From the NCBI RefSeq assembly GCF_003014535.1, contig NZ_PYGD01000013.1:102883-166882 (forward strand): 64,000 bases of DNA, given 5' to 3'. Under the pieces are notes generated by a model, which was not told where the DNA came from, made no database searches, and worked only from the letters and a program-made list of their open reading frames with translations. A program made the translations under genes and the position numbers. The DNA is from Taibaiella chishuiensis. Lineage in GTDB: Bacteria > Bacteroidota > Bacteroidia > Chitinophagales > Chitinophagaceae. Positions within the stretch are counted from its first letter, which is position 1. Each line of letters starts with the position of its first letter. Shown in pieces: positions 8,380 to 16,721 of the stretch.

Positions 8380-9591
8380 ATGCGCTTAGCTTTTTGGAAG
8401 AAGAAAAAAGAGGATCCCAATAAAAAGAAAAAACCTGTCTGGAGAGAATGGCTGGATGCCGCATTGTTTGCCGTTATCGCCGCTACCATAATCCGTACCT
8501 TTTTCATCGAAGCGTATACCATCCCTTCCGGTTCTATGGAAGGCACCATGCTCATCAACGATTACCTGTTTGTAAGTAAAGTGGCCTATGGGCCGCGCAT
8601 GCCCATGACGCCCGTTGCTGTTCCCCTGGTACACAATACCATGCCTATATTCGGCGGCAAGTCCTATACCGATGCCGTACAATGGAAATACCGCAGGCTG
8701 CCGGGCTTTGGCGATGTAAAACGTTATGATGTGGTGGTTTTCAATTTCCCCAACAACGATACCACCATGGTAGAAGACCCTGCCAATGATTATTATACCG
8801 CGATAAGAATGTTTGGCCGCGAGGCAGTCTGGAACCGTTATACCGTTATTACCCGCCCGGTCGATAAAAAAGAGAATTATATTAAACGCTGTGTGGGCGT
8901 TCCCGGCGATAAGATCCAGGTTATAGGCGGCGTATTGTATGTAAACGATAAGCAAGGCACCATTTACCCGCATCAGCGTGCAGAGTACAGCATCCAGTCG
9001 GCAACCGGCGTAGTACCGCCGCAGGATTTAGTCGACGAAGAACATATCCTGACCAACCGCTACCAGTACCCCAACGGCGCTATCGCGATCGCTTACGATA
9101 TGGAAGCGCAGACGGCAGACAAGATCCGCAAAATGCCCGGCGTTACGGCTGTAGTGCCTTTCGAAGTGCTGCCTGCCGGCGAAACCGGTATGATACCCCA
9201 GTGGACTTACCCGCAGGATACCCTGCACTGTAAATGGAACATGGATAACTACGGTCCGGTCATGATCCCGAAAAAGGGCGCAAGCGTTACCCTTACCCCC
9301 GAAAACATTTCCATTTACCGCCGCGTGATCCAGGTATACGAACACAATAAGTTTGAAGAAAAGAACGGTAAATATTATATCAACGATAAAGAAGCCAACA
9401 GTTATACCTTTACAATGGATTACTACTGGCTGATGGGCGACAATCGCCACAACTCCCTCGACTCCCGCTTCTGGGGTTTTGTACCCGAAGACCATGTGGT
9501 GGGCAAAGCCTCGTTTGTATGGCTGAGCTACGGCGAGAACGGCATACGCTGGCGTCGCCTGTTCCGGGGTGTAGGAACACTGCAGGAATAA
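8380..9591 (+). CDS. lepB: Signal peptidase I
   Basis: This inner-membrane peptidase removes signal peptides from exported proteins. A basic, lysine-rich cytoplasmic N-terminus (1-23) precedes one membrane helix (about 25-45). Box B is PSGSMEGTM (49-57, nucleophile Ser52), the general-base lysine is Lys169 in NYIKRCVGVPGD, and the closing signature is MGDNRHNSLDSRFWG. At 403 residues it is longer than the E. coli enzyme (324); as in other Bacteroidota, a large insertion lies between the lysine box and the last signature (about residues 200-340). A possible -7 box TATTTTTG lies at 8311-8318. A terminator follows. Confidence 0.96.
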   Translation: MRLAFWKKKKEDPNKKKKPVWREWLDAALFAVIAATIIRTFFIEAYTIPSGSMEGTMLINDYLFVSKVAYGPRMPMTPVAVPLVHNTMPIFGGKSYTDAVQWKYRRLPGFGDVKRYDVVVFNFPNNDTTMVEDPANDYYTAIRMFGREAVWNRYTVITRPVDKKENYIKRCVGVPGDKIQVIGGVLYVNDKQGTIYPHQRAEYSIQSATGVVPPQDLVDEEHILTNRYQYPNGAIAIAYDMEAQTADKIRKMPGVTAVVPFEVLPAGETGMIPQWTYPQDTLHCKWNMDNYGPVMIPKKGASVTLTPENISIYRRVIQVYEHNKFEEKNGKYYINDKEANSYTFTMDYYWLMGDNRHNSLDSRFWGFVPEDHVVGKASFVWLSYGENGIRWRRLFRGVGTLQE

Positions 9592-9612
9592 TTTATGTTC
9601 AACTTATAAATT

Positions 9613-9650
9613 TAAGAGCAGTATCCTAAACAACAGGATACTGCTCTTTT
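9613..9650. terminator. Terminator after lepB
   Basis: A 13-bp perfect stem (AGAGCAGTATCCT at 9615-9627, AGGATACTGCTCT at 9635-9647) with a 7-nt loop is followed by T residues. It separates lepB from the hydrolase gene that starts at 9665. Confidence 0.9.
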
Positions 9651-9664
9651 GCTGTAAACATACT

Positions 9665-10483
9665 ATGGTACCGATATCCGGCTTTATAAAATACGAAGAC
9701 AACGAGGTGCATTGCCTGCGTATGGGCTCCGGTCCCAAACTCCTGATCGCTTTTCACGGGTTCAATAACGATGCCGCTGTATTTGAGCCGCTGGCCCGGC
9801 TGCTGCAACAGGAATATACCGTAATATCGGTAGACCTGCCCGGGCACGGTAAAACCCGCTGGAACTCGGCCTATATGGAAAAGAAGGCTTTGATGGCGAT
9901 CGTACAGGGTATCCGGAACAATTTCGGGGTCGAAAAATTTGACCTGCTTGGCTTTAGCCTGGGCGGCCGTGTGGTGCTCAACATCCTGGAACTGCAACCC
10001 AACTGGGTCGACAAAGCCCTGTTGCTGGCCGCCGACGGGATGCAGAAAAACTTCTGGTACGGACTGGCTACGCGCAACCCCGCGGGTAAGATCATCTTTA
10101 AAAAGATCATAGCCGATCCCCAGCGCTGGATCAGTAAAATGGCCTGGCTGCGCAAATATAACCTGGTAGACGAATCGCGTTTCAAATTTGCCAAAACAAG
10201 GCTGACCGACGATACCATACGGCACCAGCTGTCCTATGTGTGGCCCGTAATGAGCCGCCTGATCCCCAATATCAACCTGGTAAAATGGAATATCAATAAA
10301 TACAAGGTAACCACCATCGTGGTGATGGGCCGGCACGACCGCATCTTCCCACCGGACCAGGGCGAACGTTTTATCAAAAACCTGAAACAGGCACAGCTGC
10401 GGGTATTGGATGCGGGGCACAACCTGGTGCAGGAAGCCCTCCAGCAACAGATCGCTGAACTGTTGCTGCCCAAAACGGATTAG
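9665..10483 (+). CDS. Alpha/beta hydrolase
   Basis: The 272-residue product has an alpha/beta-hydrolase fold: the oxyanion segment AFHGFNNDA (29-37), nucleophile elbow GFSLGG (96-101, Ser98), an acid candidate in MGRHDRIFPP (about residue 223) and the histidine in DAGHNLV (about 251). There is no signal peptide, so it is cytoplasmic. The substrate cannot be read from the sequence. The start at 9665 lies just after the lepB terminator. The shikimate kinase gene follows 36 bp after the stop, so the two may be co-transcribed. Confidence 0.85.
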   Translation: MVPISGFIKYEDNEVHCLRMGSGPKLLIAFHGFNNDAAVFEPLARLLQQEYTVISVDLPGHGKTRWNSAYMEKKALMAIVQGIRNNFGVEKFDLLGFSLGGRVVLNILELQPNWVDKALLLAADGMQKNFWYGLATRNPAGKIIFKKIIADPQRWISKMAWLRKYNLVDESRFKFAKTRLTDDTIRHQLSYVWPVMSRLIPNINLVKWNINKYKVTTIVVMGRHDRIFPPDQGERFIKNLKQAQLRVLDAGHNLVQEALQQQIAELLLPKTD

Positions 10484-10519
10484 AAACGACCATTGCTCTC
10501 CCGGAAAAAACAAAAAACT

Positions 10520-11035
10520 ATGCGTTTATTTCTGACCGGCATGCCCGGTAGCGGTAAAACCTATTGGATGCAGCAACTCGCTGCCGAACTTCAATTGGAG
10601 CAGATAGATCTCGATGCGCTTATCGAATCGGAAAACGCCGCTACGATCCCGGAACTTTTTGCCCGGGGCGAACCTTTTTTCCGGCAGTGCGAACAGGCTG
10701 CCCTGCAAAAGGCCATAGCCCTGTCGGGCGATCGCCACACCCTGATATCGACCGGCGGCGGCTTGCCGGCCTACCCCGGCAATATAGCCCTGATGCAGGC
10801 CGCAGGCAGGATAATCTACCTGGCCTCTTCGGTAGAACAGCTCGCAGCGCGGGTGCAGCTCAACCCGGGCACACGCCCGCTGCTGGCCACCGGCGACCCC
10901 AAAGTGCTAAAAGAAAAACTGGGTAATTTATTGGAGCAAAGACAAGTTTTTTACGAGCAGGCCGATATAAAAATTGAGGTCGATAACCTATCCCTTGCTA
11001 CCTTTGCAGCGCAGATACGCAAGTACATTCTTTAA
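10520..11035 (+). CDS. aroK: Shikimate kinase
   Basis: The enzyme phosphorylates shikimate on the way to chorismate. The 171-residue product has the P-loop GMPGSGKT (7-14), the shikimate-binding aspartate segment IDLDALIE (31-38), and the family's GGG motif in STGGGLPAY. The start at 10520 (MRLFLTGMPGSGKT) is preferred to an in-frame ATG at 10493, whose extra nine residues are basic and untypical. A promoter for the next gene appears to lie inside the 3' end of this one. Confidence 0.92.
   Translation: MRLFLTGMPGSGKTYWMQQLAAELQLEQIDLDALIESENAATIPELFARGEPFFRQCEQAALQKAIALSGDRHTLISTGGGLPAYPGNIALMQAAGRIIYLASSVEQLAARVQLNPGTRPLLATGDPKVLKEKLGNLLEQRQVFYEQADIKIEVDNLSLATFAAQIRKYIL
10974..11006 (+). 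promoter_or_regulatory. Possible internal promoter for the DUF423 gene
   Basis: TTG (10974-10976) and TACCTTTG (10999-11006), 22 bp apart, lie within the aroK coding end, 39 bp before the DUF423 start codon. The -7 match is perfect; the spacing is slightly long. Confidence 0.45.
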
Positions 11036-11045
11036 CTGTCTTCCT

Positions 11046-11441
11046 ATGTTCAAACCAGCTTTAACCGCGGCCTTTATCTTTGCGCTGATCGGCGTTATCG
11101 TGGGCGCCATGGGCGCTCATGCACTCCGTCCCGTTCTCTCTCCCGACATGCAGGTTTCTTACGAAACCGCCGTGAAATACCAATTTTACCACAGCTTTGC
11201 CCTGGCCTTTGCCGGTATCCTGAACCTGGCCTTTCCCGGCGCCTGGATCAAAAGGGCCACCTGGGCCTTTATTACGGGCATTATTCTCTTCTCCGGTTCT
11301 ATTTACCTGTTGGTATACCTTAAAACCACGCAGTCGGTGGGTATCGGCGGTCTGGGCATTCTTACCCCTATAGGCGGTGTTTTCTTTATCCTCGGCTGGA
11401 TATGCCTGTTGCTGGGTATCAATAAGCGTAAAACAAACTAA
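11046..11441 (+). CDS. DUF423 family membrane protein
   Basis: The 131-residue product has four membrane helices and the DUF423 signature: a small N-terminal helix followed by GAMGAHALRP, then YHSFAL in helix 2 and GGLGILTPIGG before helix 4. The function of the family is unknown. The start at 11046, 10 bp after the aroK stop, gives the standard family beginning; an upstream in-frame ATG at 10974 lies inside aroK and is rejected. It ends six bases before the convergent BatA/VWA gene. Confidence 0.88.
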   Translation: MFKPALTAAFIFALIGVIVGAMGAHALRPVLSPDMQVSYETAVKYQFYHSFALAFAGILNLAFPGAWIKRATWAFITGIILFSGSIYLLVYLKTTQSVGIGGLGILTPIGGVFFILGWICLLLGINKRKTN

Positions 11442-11447
11442 TTGCTT

Positions 11448-13517
11448 TTAAACAGTAGCCCCAGCAGGTACTTCGCCTGCTGTGGCTTTTGTACGGCCTT
11501 TGCGGAACATCAAAACCGTTTCGAGGACCAGGCATAACAGCGCGATCACAACGCCGATCTTCCAGAGCGGGAAAGGCGTACGGGCGCTGTTCCATCCCTG
11601 TTGCGCCACGATACGGTCGTTGAGCCAATGCACTTCGGCAGGCTTCAATGCCTGCTCGATATCGCTTTTGCCGGCATAGTCCAGCAGCGACTCGGCGCGG
11701 TTGGCGTTTAGCGCTATCAATACCGTATCGGCGCTGGCTTCGTTGCTGAGCGTATAGAAGCCCGCATCCTTAGCCGTATTACCGGCAAACACCTCTACCC
11801 CGGCCCCGGCAGGCCTTTGGGCGGGTATCGCATCGAAACCCGCACGGCGCAGGTGCCATACCTTACGCTGGTCGTTGCCGCTTACCGGCAGCCACAAAGG
11901 ACGGTTGCTGCCTACGGCTACCGCATAGGTATTATTGCCGCCATGCTGCACGGCCATTTTATACAATACGGGCACAAAGAAATAACTCAAAGCAAAGTTG
12001 GAAGAACGGTCGTCGAGCGCCGTGGCACAGAGATACAGTTTACCCTGCTGCAGGCTGTACTGCGCCAGGAAAGGCCTGCCGTCCCTGAAGCTCATCAGCG
12101 CCTGCTGGTTGGCCACAACCGAAGCCTCTACCGGGTACCGGCTCAGGGCAAGCGGCAGCTGTACATTGTCCGGCACCTTTTCGAACAGGTCCTGCAGTAA
12201 GGGATGGGCCTGCTGCAACGTAACCACTTGTTGCCGCGCGGTATCCAGCGGTCCGAAGGTAATATCCCCCCAGGCTTTCAGCGATTGGTTGAAGCCGTTG
12301 ATATCGGTAATGCGCCCCGGGAACATCAGGATATTCTGACCGCGCTCCAGGGCCTCCTTTACCGCATCACGCAGGGCCGGTGTAATCGTATTACAGTTTT
12401 GCAGTACAATAAGGCTGTACTGTTTCCATTCGTCTTTTTTTAGCGCCTGGGTCTGCTCGGCCACCACACGGAAACCCTCGTTGGTCTTAAAGGCTGCTTG
12501 CAGATAAGGATTAATCACATCGCCGGTTACCACCAGCACCGACAGGTTGGGCGCCGTGCGCGCTGCAATACGGAAGGTATCGTCGAAGCTGAGCGGGTGG
12601 TCCTGCAGGGCAATGGCGATGTCCTGCCAGCCGGCGCCGTTAAGCTGTAAAGCCAGGGTGTCGGTATGCAGGGTGTCCTTGCCCATATCGATGGCGCTTA
12701 CCGCGCGCACCTGGTTACCCACGGTTACCTGCAGGTTGCTGCGTTGTTCGCGGGGGGCGCCGCTTTGTTTTACGTTTACCACCAGCGCATTGGGCTGGCG
12801 GGTATCCAGCGAGGGCGAAAGGAAGTAAGCCGTATCGATATAAAGATTGGATGCCTTAGCGGCCTGGAAAGGATACAGGTATAAACGGGTATGTGCGGGC
12901 CAGCTGAGTTTGTCGCCCCCGGCCGCAAAGGTAGACCGTTGCAGGTCGGTAAAGAGGTAGACATCCCAGCGTTCGTTGCTCTCGTTGCCCTGGGCGGCGC
13001 TGATACTGCCGGCCACCTGTTTGAGCGATGCATTTTTCGATACGGGTACAATACCGTCCAGGGCCTGTAATGCTTCATTGCGCAGCATAGGCCTCGTTGC
13101 CGCCAGTTTATCATTGCTCAGCAACAGGAAACGGCGCTCGTTGCCCGCAGCCTGTATCAATTGACGGGCCTTGTTACGGGCCTGCTGCAAGAGTTTTTCC
13201 TGGCCTTCGCCCAGGGTCATACTGTAAGAGTTGTCGATATAGATAACGGTAACGGTAGCCCGGGCCTCCTTATCGGCGCCGCCCATATAAGGCTGCGCAA
13301 ATGCAAGGATCAATGCGGCAAGAAACAGGAGACGCAGAGCCAGCAGCCTGCGGTCCCTGAGCTGAGACTGTCTTTTGGTCGATAATTGGATATTGCGCAG
13401 GAAATGGGTATCGGGAAAAAGCACCCGTTTGTACCGGCGCAGGTTAAACAGGTGGATCAGCACCGGGATAACCAAAGCCACGGCAGCCAGCAGGAAGAGG
13501 GGAAATAAAAAGCCCAT
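11448..13517 (-). CDS. BatA-domain / von Willebrand factor A membrane protein
   Basis: The 689-residue product begins with the aerotolerance BatA N-terminal region: a hydrophobic helix, then LIHLFNLRRYKRVLFPDTHF, and a second helix near 60-75. A VWA-like domain follows (from about 85) with the start of a MIDAS metal site in YIDNSYSM. The middle (about 270-620) has no family that I can name. A C-terminal helix (about 650-668) precedes a basic tail. Bacteroidota proteins of this build are anchored in the inner membrane with the VWA domain in the periplasm; no substrate is known. No MoxR or other bat genes are adjacent. Confidence 0.85.
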   Translation of the reverse strand: MGFLFPLFLLAAVALVIPVLIHLFNLRRYKRVLFPDTHFLRNIQLSTKRQSQLRDRRLLALRLLFLAALILAFAQPYMGGADKEARATVTVIYIDNSYSMTLGEGQEKLLQQARNKARQLIQAAGNERRFLLLSNDKLAATRPMLRNEALQALDGIVPVSKNASLKQVAGSISAAQGNESNERWDVYLFTDLQRSTFAAGGDKLSWPAHTRLYLYPFQAAKASNLYIDTAYFLSPSLDTRQPNALVVNVKQSGAPREQRSNLQVTVGNQVRAVSAIDMGKDTLHTDTLALQLNGAGWQDIAIALQDHPLSFDDTFRIAARTAPNLSVLVVTGDVINPYLQAAFKTNEGFRVVAEQTQALKKDEWKQYSLIVLQNCNTITPALRDAVKEALERGQNILMFPGRITDINGFNQSLKAWGDITFGPLDTARQQVVTLQQAHPLLQDLFEKVPDNVQLPLALSRYPVEASVVANQQALMSFRDGRPFLAQYSLQQGKLYLCATALDDRSSNFALSYFFVPVLYKMAVQHGGNNTYAVAVGSNRPLWLPVSGNDQRKVWHLRRAGFDAIPAQRPAGAGVEVFAGNTAKDAGFYTLSNEASADTVLIALNANRAESLLDYAGKSDIEQALKPAEVHWLNDRIVAQQGWNSARTPFPLWKIGVVIALLCLVLETVLMFRKGRTKATAGEVPAGATV

Positions 13518-13602
13518 AGAGCGAAAGTAATGAAAATAAAGGTTTCCGGAAACGCGCTATGGGCTGTAAATAAGATTAGTTGCAGCAGATGCCGCAAAGC
13601 CT

Positions 13603-14556
13603 TTAGGGCTGTGCAGTTTGGCTGGCTTTGGCAGCTGCACGGCCGGCTTCTACTGTTTTGCGCTGCTCCTGCCCGATCTTAATATCGGCCAGGAATGGCT
13701 GGATCTCTTTTTCAAGCGCTTCTACGCTGAAATTATTAACGGTTGCATTTTCGATCTGGTTGCGCCAGGGCCTGCGGCTGCCGAAGGGGTAAGCGCCGAA
13801 AACGACCACCGGCGTGCCTTTCGCCGCCAGTTTATTATCCTGGAGTATCCATTGCTGCGCCCAGCTATACATCCACTCGGCATCATAAGCAAACATACGC
13901 AGGCAGGAGTGCGAAGCCGGGTAACCCGGTAAGGCATACTGGTGCCAGCCTACCCCTTCCCGGTTCTCGATATTGAAATTCCATTTCAGCTTCCACTCGT
14001 CGTCTACAGTACTGATTGTTTCGCGGGCCTTCCAGTTGGTATGGAACAGCCCGGTAGGCGTTTTATGGATCTTGCTGCCCATACTGGTGGGGCCCCAGTA
14101 TACCTGCCTGCCCTGCTCGTAGGCTGCAAAGGCCTGTATAGCGTAGGAAAATACCACGATCTTATCGACATCGGCCAGCAGGCTTACCGACTGCGGGAAT
14201 GGGCTGTACGCCGCGATATCGGCCATAAAGGTATCCGGTATGATCAGCGTATCCTGGTTGGGCATGTGCCCTTCGTCTACCCGGTTAAGCGCATAGATAA
14301 TACGTTGCTGGTCCTTATTGTATTGTTTTTTAAGCGCAGCAGCAGCGCCTTTTATCCCTTTGATGGGGTAAGCCGTATAGGCCAGCGTTACAGGCGGTGG
14401 TGGGGGCGGCTCATTTTTGGCTGCGGGCTGCTGTTGGGCTGCAGCGGTATCTTTCGCGGCTGTTTTTTTATCCGGGGCAGCATCGGGACCGGCACATTGG
14501 CTGAAGAATAACATGCCTGCGGAGGCAAGCATTATACGGGTAGAATTTCTAAGCAT
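13603..14556 (-). CDS. L,D-transpeptidase (YkuD-type) lipoprotein
   Basis: The 317-residue product has a signal peptide with a possible lipobox (FFSQC, Cys near 21), a Pro/Lys/Ala-rich linker (about 25-55), and a C-terminal YkuD catalytic domain. Recognisable catalytic parts are HKTPTGLFH, WHQYALPGYP and the cysteine motif SHSCLRM (about residue 216). Such enzymes make 3-3 peptidoglycan cross-links or attach proteins to peptidoglycan in the periplasm. The usual motif is SHGCxR; here serine replaces the glycine before the catalytic cysteine. It is a single gene, separated from the BatA/VWA gene by 85 bp. Confidence 0.83.
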   Translation of the reverse strand: MLRNSTRIMLASAGMLFFSQCAGPDAAPDKKTAAKDTAAAQQQPAAKNEPPPPPPVTLAYTAYPIKGIKGAAAALKKQYNKDQQRIIYALNRVDEGHMPNQDTLIIPDTFMADIAAYSPFPQSVSLLADVDKIVVFSYAIQAFAAYEQGRQVYWGPTSMGSKIHKTPTGLFHTNWKARETISTVDDEWKLKWNFNIENREGVGWHQYALPGYPASHSCLRMFAYDAEWMYSWAQQWILQDNKLAAKGTPVVVFGAYPFGSRRPWRNQIENATVNNFSVEALEKEIQPFLADIKIGQEQRKTVEAGRAAAKASQTAQP

Positions 14557-15087
14557 TTTCGGATAGGGATAAAATAAGCCTTAAGATAATTTCTTTTTCC
14601 GGCACGGCAAAGTAAGGGTATAGACAGAACAATATAAAATCTTTATCCTTATTTAAATGAGGCATAATAAACAGGTCTGCCTATCCCAAAAGGCAATGGA
14701 TCCGGAACTGCCGGCCTTGGAAAAAAACATATATTTTTCGGCGAAAAAAAGGCAAAAAATGCTACCATAAAACAAAACACAATAAATTTAATTTATAAAA
14801 AATTGATTTAAGTAACGACTACGAGATTTTGACCCACTTTAGATTTTAACAAATGTTAACTAATGCCTAATTTTTTTTACAATTAGAGTTATGGCCGAGA
14901 ATTTCAAGTAGAATTGCGCAAGTTTTCAGACCAAACATCCTCAAACAGGACAAAACCCAAGATTGGATATACTTTTTTTCTATACTAAAAAAGTGTAATA
15001 ATATAAAATAATTCGTTATTTTGTATTGCCAATTCACAACCTGCCGTATCACCATCATTTGTTAACATGTAAACACCCCTTGTTGCG
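14557..15087. other. AT-rich intergenic region upstream of the acyltransferase cluster
   Basis: These 531 bp contain no convincing gene; the one open frame (14867-15058, minus) is AT-driven. The stretch 14640-15080 is markedly AT-rich compared with its neighbours. It holds a near-palindrome TTAACAAATGTTAA (14847-14860) and a palindrome TGTTAACA (15059-15066), the latter about 22 bp before the proposed GTG start; a shared operator is conceivable but unproven. Confidence 0.5.
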
Positions 15088-15912
15088 GTGATAGGAAACC
15101 CGTTAAATAAAGATCGGCCGGAAGTGCGATTAAGAGCATTCCGGGCCGTGGATGATCCGGAAGCATGTCTCAAATTCGCGGAAGGGCATATGCATGTACT
15201 GACCAGCTTTGGGATCGAAAAAATAACCTCCTCCAGGAATGAATGGCTCAGTAACCCTGCGGCGTTCGTGATCATCGTGGAATCGCTCGACAAAGAAAAA
15301 GTATATGGCGGCGCCAGGATCCACGTTGCAGGCGGCAGCCAGCCGCTCCCGCTCGAAGACGCCACGGGCCTTATGGACCCCAGGGTGCACGAACTGGTAT
15401 ACCGCGAAGGCCTGTACGGCACCGGCGAAGGCTGTGGCCTCTGGAACTCGCGCGAAATTGCCGGGTATGGTATCGGTAGTATCTTCCTGTCGCGTGCCGG
15501 CGTTGCTATAGCGCAACAACTTAAGCTGAGGTCCCTCTTTGCACTTTGTGCACCCTATACCGTTAAACTGGCAGAGAATATCGGGTACCGCATCGAAAAA
15601 CGGCTCGGTAATAACGGCACTTTCTACTATCCCAAAATAGACCTGCTGGCCACCTCCATGATCTACGAAGACCTGGATGGGTTGAGCACTGCAGCCGAAG
15701 AGGATCGCAAGTCCATCCTGTATCTCCGCAACAACCTCAATACCGTACGCTGCGAAATACTGCGTAAAAAGGAGATCGTGATCCATTATGAACTGGAAAT
15801 ACCGAACCTCGACCGCTGGAGCCTGCCCGATACCATCAATACCATGCAACAAAACTACCGCCAACGCAGGCTGCCCGCCATCCACCTCTGGACGCCCTGC
15901 GCAGCCATATAA
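15088..15912 (+). CDS. Acyltransferase-like protein (GNAT / autoinducer-synthase-like fold)
   Basis: The 274-residue product resembles the GNAT-like N-acyltransferases (FeeM/LuxI type) in layout: an N-terminal helical part, a strand-turn YGGARIHVAGGSQPLPLE (about 72-89), then GLWNSREIAGYGIGS (about 118-132), which recalls the E-x-SR segment of autoinducer synthases, and a helix ending in an IGYR-like strand. This is pattern resemblance, not a family hit. The GTG at 15088 is the first usable start, because an upstream ATG is followed directly by a stop. The methyltransferase gene begins 35 bp downstream. I infer a biosynthetic enzyme that transfers an acyl group; the substrate is unknown. Confidence 0.6.
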   Translation: MIGNPLNKDRPEVRLRAFRAVDDPEACLKFAEGHMHVLTSFGIEKITSSRNEWLSNPAAFVIIVESLDKEKVYGGARIHVAGGSQPLPLEDATGLMDPRVHELVYREGLYGTGEGCGLWNSREIAGYGIGSIFLSRAGVAIAQQLKLRSLFALCAPYTVKLAENIGYRIEKRLGNNGTFYYPKIDLLATSMIYEDLDGLSTAAEEDRKSILYLRNNLNTVRCEILRKKEIVIHYELEIPNLDRWSLPDTINTMQQNYRQRRLPAIHLWTPCAAI

Positions 15913-15947
15913 CAGAACTTCGAGTAACCACCAAAACCAACGACCAT

Positions 15948-16712
15948 ATGCCAGAACCATTGTACAACATGGACTATCTGGAGCAGACCACCCGACTGCT
16001 CAAAAATCTGAAACAAACCTCCTACCAACCCTTTGCCGGTCTCGACAGCGGTACCATAGCCGATATCGGTTGCGGCACCGGCGCCGATGCCCTTAACCTG
16101 CTGAAAATGCTGGAAGGTAAAGTAGCTATACTTGGCATCGACCATGACGAGCTGATGATCGGTAAGGCACAAAGCGATGCCAACGGGCAGACAGGCATCC
16201 GCTTCGAAACCGGCGACGCCACCAACCTTAACCTGGGCGACGCCAGCCTGGCCGGGATCCGCGCCGAACGCCTGATCCAGCATATTGCCGCACCCGAACA
16301 GGCTTATGCAGAATTTTACCGCGTACTGCAACCCGGCGCACCTGTCGTGATCGTAGAAACCGACTGGAACAGCATTACCTTCTACAACGGCGATGCCGGT
16401 ACCGCCCACACCCTGAACCGCTACCTGACCCAGGAAAACGTAAACAACGGGCTGGCCGCCGCCAATGTGATCAAAAACCTGCAGGAAGCCGGCTTCCGCG
16501 ATATTAACCTCGAAATATTCCCCTTCAGCTCCCGCTCGCTCGACCAGGTAGTAGCCATACTCCGCATCGATTATGCCCTGCAGCAAATGCAGGTACGGGG
16601 GCACATCAGCACCGAAGTATACGATACTTTTCTTACCGCCTTGCGTGATGCCGATCAAAATCGTTATTTTGCCTGCACAATCAATCTGGTTGTTGCCTCT
16701 GCGACAAAATAA
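15948..16712 (+). CDS. Class I SAM-dependent methyltransferase
   Basis: The 254-residue product has the Rossmann-type methyltransferase motifs: motif I IADIGCGTGADALNLL (about 37-52), the acidic ribose-binding residue in GIDHDELM (about 63-70), the post-I segment FETGDATNL, and the motif IV-like IRAERLIQHI and LQPGAPVVIVETDW. It has no signal peptide. It resembles the UbiE-like small-molecule methyltransferases. Its position, 35 bp after the acyltransferase-like gene and 9 bp before a membrane histidine kinase, suggests that it tailors the product of the first gene; this is inference. Confidence 0.85.
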   Translation: MPEPLYNMDYLEQTTRLLKNLKQTSYQPFAGLDSGTIADIGCGTGADALNLLKMLEGKVAILGIDHDELMIGKAQSDANGQTGIRFETGDATNLNLGDASLAGIRAERLIQHIAAPEQAYAEFYRVLQPGAPVVIVETDWNSITFYNGDAGTAHTLNRYLTQENVNNGLAAANVIKNLQEAGFRDINLEIFPFSSRSLDQVVAILRIDYALQQMQVRGHISTEVYDTFLTALRDADQNRYFACTINLVVASATK

Positions 16713-16721
16713 GTTTACATC

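Noticed and set aside
14867..15058. Minus-strand frame of 63 residues in the AT-rich gap
   Set aside because: It is short, AT-driven and without a signal peptide or family features.
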